Source: Septoria linicola (taxonomy: Eukaryota > Ascomycota > Dothideomycetes > Mycosphaerellales > Mycosphaerellaceae). Taken from it: a DNA stretch of 64,000 bases. The notes beneath the pieces were generated by a model. It was not told the DNA's origin. It made no database searches and worked only from the letters and a program-made list of their open reading frames with translations. Position numbers and translations under genes: made by a program. Positions within the stretch are counted from its first letter, which is position 1, and every line of letters begins with the position of its first letter. Positions 61,199-64,000 of this stretch are shown piece by piece. The stretch is taken from the NCBI GenBank assembly GCA_024114885.1, contig CP099430.1, positions 434,001 to 498,000 of the forward strand. Reading direction: 5' to 3'.

Positions 61199-62813
61199 GT
61201 AATTACTATTAGGTAGCTTATCTAACGTATAACTATTAGAGTAGGCTAGAAATACTATTAGAATTATATAATACTCTTTAGCTATACGAGTATACTACTA
61301 AGGGATATAGGAGTACGAAATAACTAGCGAGCCTATATTAGTATAAGGATTCTTCTAACTAAGCTTAAGGTTAGCTTTTATATCGTTAGTAATTACTAGA
61401 GCTATAGTCTCGACGAAGCCTATACTATAGCTTTACTTATTAGAGATAATACGCCTTACTAGCTACTTCGCCTCCTTAAGGTTAAAGAGCTCGTCGCTAG
61501 CTGCGTTAGAGGTTAGTAAAAGTCGTCCTCTATCGCTAGTATCGTCTAGAGAGATTATAAACTAAACCTAATTAAGGCTCTTCTTCTTAAGTAGTATATT
61601 CTCGTTCAAGGCGATATACTAGAAGCCGTTAAAGTAGTTAGAACTAGCCTTATCGTCGAAGATATAAAAGATAGTAGATAGGTAGGCTACGTATTTAAAA
61701 GTCGTATATAGAGTAGTAACTAGCTAGTATAGCTATAGTAAAGGATACTAGCGAAGAAGCTATTAGGATAGCGAGTACTATATACTACGAGACTAACTAT
61801 ACTAACTAATAGCTATATTATACTATCGATATAGTACAAACTCTTACTATATAGCTTTAAGTAAGGAGCCTAGAATCTAAAATAGGCCTCTAGTAGAAGG
61901 AGAATAAAAGAGGAAGCTATAGTCGGTCTAGGTACCCTTATTACTATTATAGTCTAAGAGCTCCTAAGCTCTCTAATAGATATTAGAAGTAACCTTCAAG
62001 TCTACTTTAGTCGCTACGAACTAAAAGGCGCTTCTCTTATCTTATAGCTAAATACGTCGACTTATAAGAGCTCTACCTTAAACTTATTCTAGTAGCGTCT
62101 CCTATCTAAGTTCGTATTAATAAAGCCTAAGCCTTATAAGCTAGGAGTCTTCTTACTTCTCTATAGCTGAAAATGCTAGCTATAAGAGAATATATTCGCT
62201 ATCTACTAATAGAAATAATCTTGCTTTTACTATACTAAGAAAACCTAGTCTTTAGGCTCGCTCTCTTTAAAGACGCCTTTATACTTATTTAACTATTAAT
62301 AAAGGTTCCTAAGTATCTCTTTATTATATAAGACTTAGTTAAGGAAGAGGAAGTTCTACTTATACCTAAACTCTATACGTAGCTACTACTAAATTAAGTT
62401 TCTCTCTTTTACTAAGTCTCGGCCTTCTTAGCGTATCTTCTTTATATTATCGCGCTTTATACTCTACGCGTTAAGATACTTCGGTAAAATCTTAGCTAAG
62501 AGGCGTTTAAAGAAGTTAAATATACTAATCTTTATTCTATTATTTACTTTCTCGACTTACTTAAGTACTAAGTCGATACTCTCCTTCTATTCTTATAGCG
62601 TTTCTAGTAATAAAATAGCTTTAGTAGCGTTATTAAGGTTTGTTATACTAGTAAGAGGTCCGCTTAAGGCCTAGAAACTAATAAGAGAGCCTTCGCGATT
62701 AGTACGAGTAAGCGCTATATCTTATATAGAACTTAAAGAAGCTATCTTTCGTCGTTTCTTTAGAGAATCTTATCTAGGTAGTTCTTATATAGGACTTCGA
62801 ATAGGTAAGGTAG
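61199..62813 (-). pseudogene. Element A copy 3 ORF3, fragment right of the hAT-C insertion, with an internal deletion
   Basis: Matches copy 2 from 16,161 to about 16,982, then jumps to about 18,013-18,800. The junction near 62,030 reads AAAAGGCGCTTCTC. Both parental sequences carry AGG or AGGCG there, so a microhomology-type deletion is likely. The N-terminal end is cut by element A copy 4. Confidence 0.65.
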
Positions 62814-63093
62814 TAGTAAGGCAAAGGCCTACCTACATGCCGTGCTTAGCAGTTTTAGTATAAAAGCAAGGTAGCAGCTCGTTTCTAAGATAGAAATGTT
62901 TACTCTACTTGATTAAATCAATGTCCTACGGTCCTAGTATATAGCTCTTAGTCCTAGGGCTACTATTTTGAGCTCGTTACTACTGTTTAATTAACGTATT
63001 ACAAGACTATTACTCTCCGAACAGGTCTTGTTCTATAGCGACCGCTCTTATACCTGCCTAGAGGGTTAGTATTAGGGTGGTTATTATCTATTA
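62814..63093 (+). repeat. 5' LTR of element A copy 4
   Basis: 280 bp, inverted relative to the other four LTRs. It begins TAGTAAGGCAAAGG and ends TTATTATCTATTA. It best represents the family's LTR because it carries fewest CpA-to-TpA changes. Confidence 0.88.
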
Positions 63094-63807
63094 ATAGAGC
63101 CGAAGGTGGAGCTATCTCTTCTCTCTCGTACCGGGACTAGAAGCGTAGAGGGTAGATAGTAGCCTTAAAGCGAGAACTAACGTACTATAAACATTAACAA
63201 GAGGCCTAAAAGAAGCCTACGTAAGAGGCGACTTAAAGGGCTATAATAATATAGAAGCCTCTAGAATATAGACGTCGCTCTAACCTAGAAAAGTTATAAA
63301 CCTCTAGTACCTCTTAGCACGGATCTATTTAGCAATTGTCGTATAGATAGTAAGGCGACTTACTATATCGGAGATTTACTTAGGGTCTCTATACCTATAA
63401 TAGTCTTCGATTAGACCTCGGTTTAGCGTGAAAACGCCCTCGTTTAGATAGCGTAGAGGCTATAGGATAGGCTAGACCCGTCTAGGCAATCTCGTATCCT
63501 CTAGTATACGGATCGCTTAGAATAAGCCCTAGTACGGTATTAGACGCTAATCGTTTAGCTAGGGGCACTAATTACGTCTAAGGCCCCGGACCCGGTATAT
63601 AGTATAGGCTAACGTAATATTATACTACTATAGTTACTTAGCGAATTACCCGAATAAGCGAGACGGACGCGCCTAGCTATAAATAGTCGAACTATGCAAT
63701 ACGACATGCCTTCGCTTATTAGGCACAATTAATATAGCCCCGGTATTATAATGAAAAGTTTAACGTTTACCTTTAGACGGCTAGGAAAATTTTAGACTCT
63801 TGTTTTT
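63094..63807 (+). other. Leader of element A copy 4
   Basis: About 0.7 kb matching 28,219-27,507 in reverse. Immediately inside the LTR it reads ATAGAGCCGAAGGTGGAGC, the least mutated version of the putative primer-binding area. No convincing frame. Confidence 0.6.
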
Positions 63808-63832
63808 TAGTTATCGTTTTAAACGATAACTA
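63808..63832. repeat. 25-nt palindrome upstream of ORF1, element A copy 4
   Basis: Perfect 12-nt arms (TAGTTATCGTTT and complement), the same as in copies 1 and 2. It is intact in the least mutated copy, so the palindrome is not a product of RIP. Confidence 0.8.
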
Positions 63833-64000
63833 TATTTTATTTAAAAACTTGATTAAGGAGAGTATAACATACTCTTAGAACACCTTTGAACGAGCTCTAT
63901 AAGTAAATTAGTATCTATTAGCCAGCCTGAAATACTAGAGAGTAGCTTATCTAACTAGCTTAATAAGCAAATTCGAAGATTACTAGTAAAGCTACTACCT
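63833..64000 (+). pseudogene. Element A copy 4 ORF1, first part, cut by the window edge
   Basis: Matches the start of the ORF1 block of copies 1 and 2. Too little is present to judge whether this copy is intact. Confidence 0.4.

Larger units (their letters stand above)
52058..62813 (-). mobile_element. Element A copy 3: 3' part, split by a hAT-C insertion
   Basis: It comprises the 3' LTR (52,058-52,337), tail and part of ORF3 (52,338-52,945), then after the 8.2-kb hAT-C copy the ORF3 continues at 61,199-62,813. The latter matches 16,153-16,982 and 18,013-18,800 of copy 2, so about 1.03 kb of ORF3 is missing at about 62,030. At 62,813/62,814 the sequence is cut by the LTR of element A copy 4 in the opposite orientation. 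The rest, if present, lies beyond that copy. Heavily RIP-mutated. Confidence 0.85.
62814..64000 (+). mobile_element. Element A copy 4: 5' end, plus strand, least RIP-mutated copy
   Basis: LTR (62,814-63,093), leader, palindrome and start of ORF1, the reverse complement of 28,498 down to about 27,315 in copy 2. Many CA and TG remain here where other copies have TA (for example GGCAAAGGCC at the LTR start, CCGAAGGTGGAGC in the leader, and TGCC in CATGCC). This points to the most recent arrival. It lies head-to-head inside copy 3. GTAG precedes the LTR and may be the target duplication; the other end is outside the window. Confidence 0.88.

Noticed and set aside
1..64000. CRISPR arrays, operons, ribosome binding sites, riboswitches
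   Set aside because: The sequence is fungal nuclear DNA. Regularly spaced repeats of CRISPR type were not seen, and bacterial signals are not expected.
1..64000. Window as a centromere or telomere
   Set aside because: No telomeric repeat was found, and nested RIP-degraded transposons occur in many heterochromatic places. Position in the chromosome cannot be told.

Overview
The window looks like repeat-rich heterochromatin of a filamentous ascomycete (Pezizomycotina) that has passed through repeat-induced point mutation (RIP). Outside one central island, CpA and TpG dinucleotides are almost absent (none in 9,061-9,180, for example), TpA is in great excess and CpG is largely kept. Open frames are broken mainly by TAG and TAA where CAG, CAA and TGG would be expected. 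No tRNA, rRNA, CRISPR or bacterial-type signal was seen. The species cannot be named from this sequence.

Layout. 1-6,485: 5' part of a Ty3/Gypsy-type LTR retrotransposon ('element A', minus strand), inserted into a second Gypsy element whose pol continues at 6,486-8,795 (plus). 8,822-15,265: degraded plus-strand coding sequence of unknown function. 15,266-28,498: a complete 13.2-kb element A (minus) with 279-bp LTRs, a GTAG target duplication, polypurine tract, ORF1, pol and a large extra ORF3 after integrase. 28,503-30,361: degraded unknown sequence. 30,370-38,596: an 8.2-kb hAT DNA transposon ('hAT-C', plus) with 17-bp terminal inverted repeats and an 8-bp target duplication. 38,597-45,850: an island of near-normal base composition holding small, mostly broken host-type genes. 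45,934-49,373: relic of a second hAT family ('hAT-D', minus). 49,390-51,830: unidentified relics. 52,058-62,813: 3' part of a third element A, split by a second hAT-C copy (52,946-61,190) inserted into its ORF3. 62,814-64,000: start of a fourth element A on the plus strand, clearly less mutated than the others.

How it fits together. The sequence is a nest of selfish elements. Element A encodes ORF1 (probably gag-like), a pol with reverse transcriptase, RNase H and integrase, and an unrecognised ORF3 with a probable coiled-coil start. A 25-nt palindrome sits before, between and after these three ORFs. hAT-C encodes a transposase with a DNAxNN-type core and a C-terminal dimerisation domain, plus two unrecognised ORFs, and carries ten copies of a paired CCGACTA motif in its introns and spacers. 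Nothing here can be a functional transposon protein except possibly in the last copy, which runs out of the window. The island genes are single-copy-like and unidentified. Most carry a few stops of the CAG/CAA/CGA-to-stop type, consistent with RIP leaking out of the flanking repeats.
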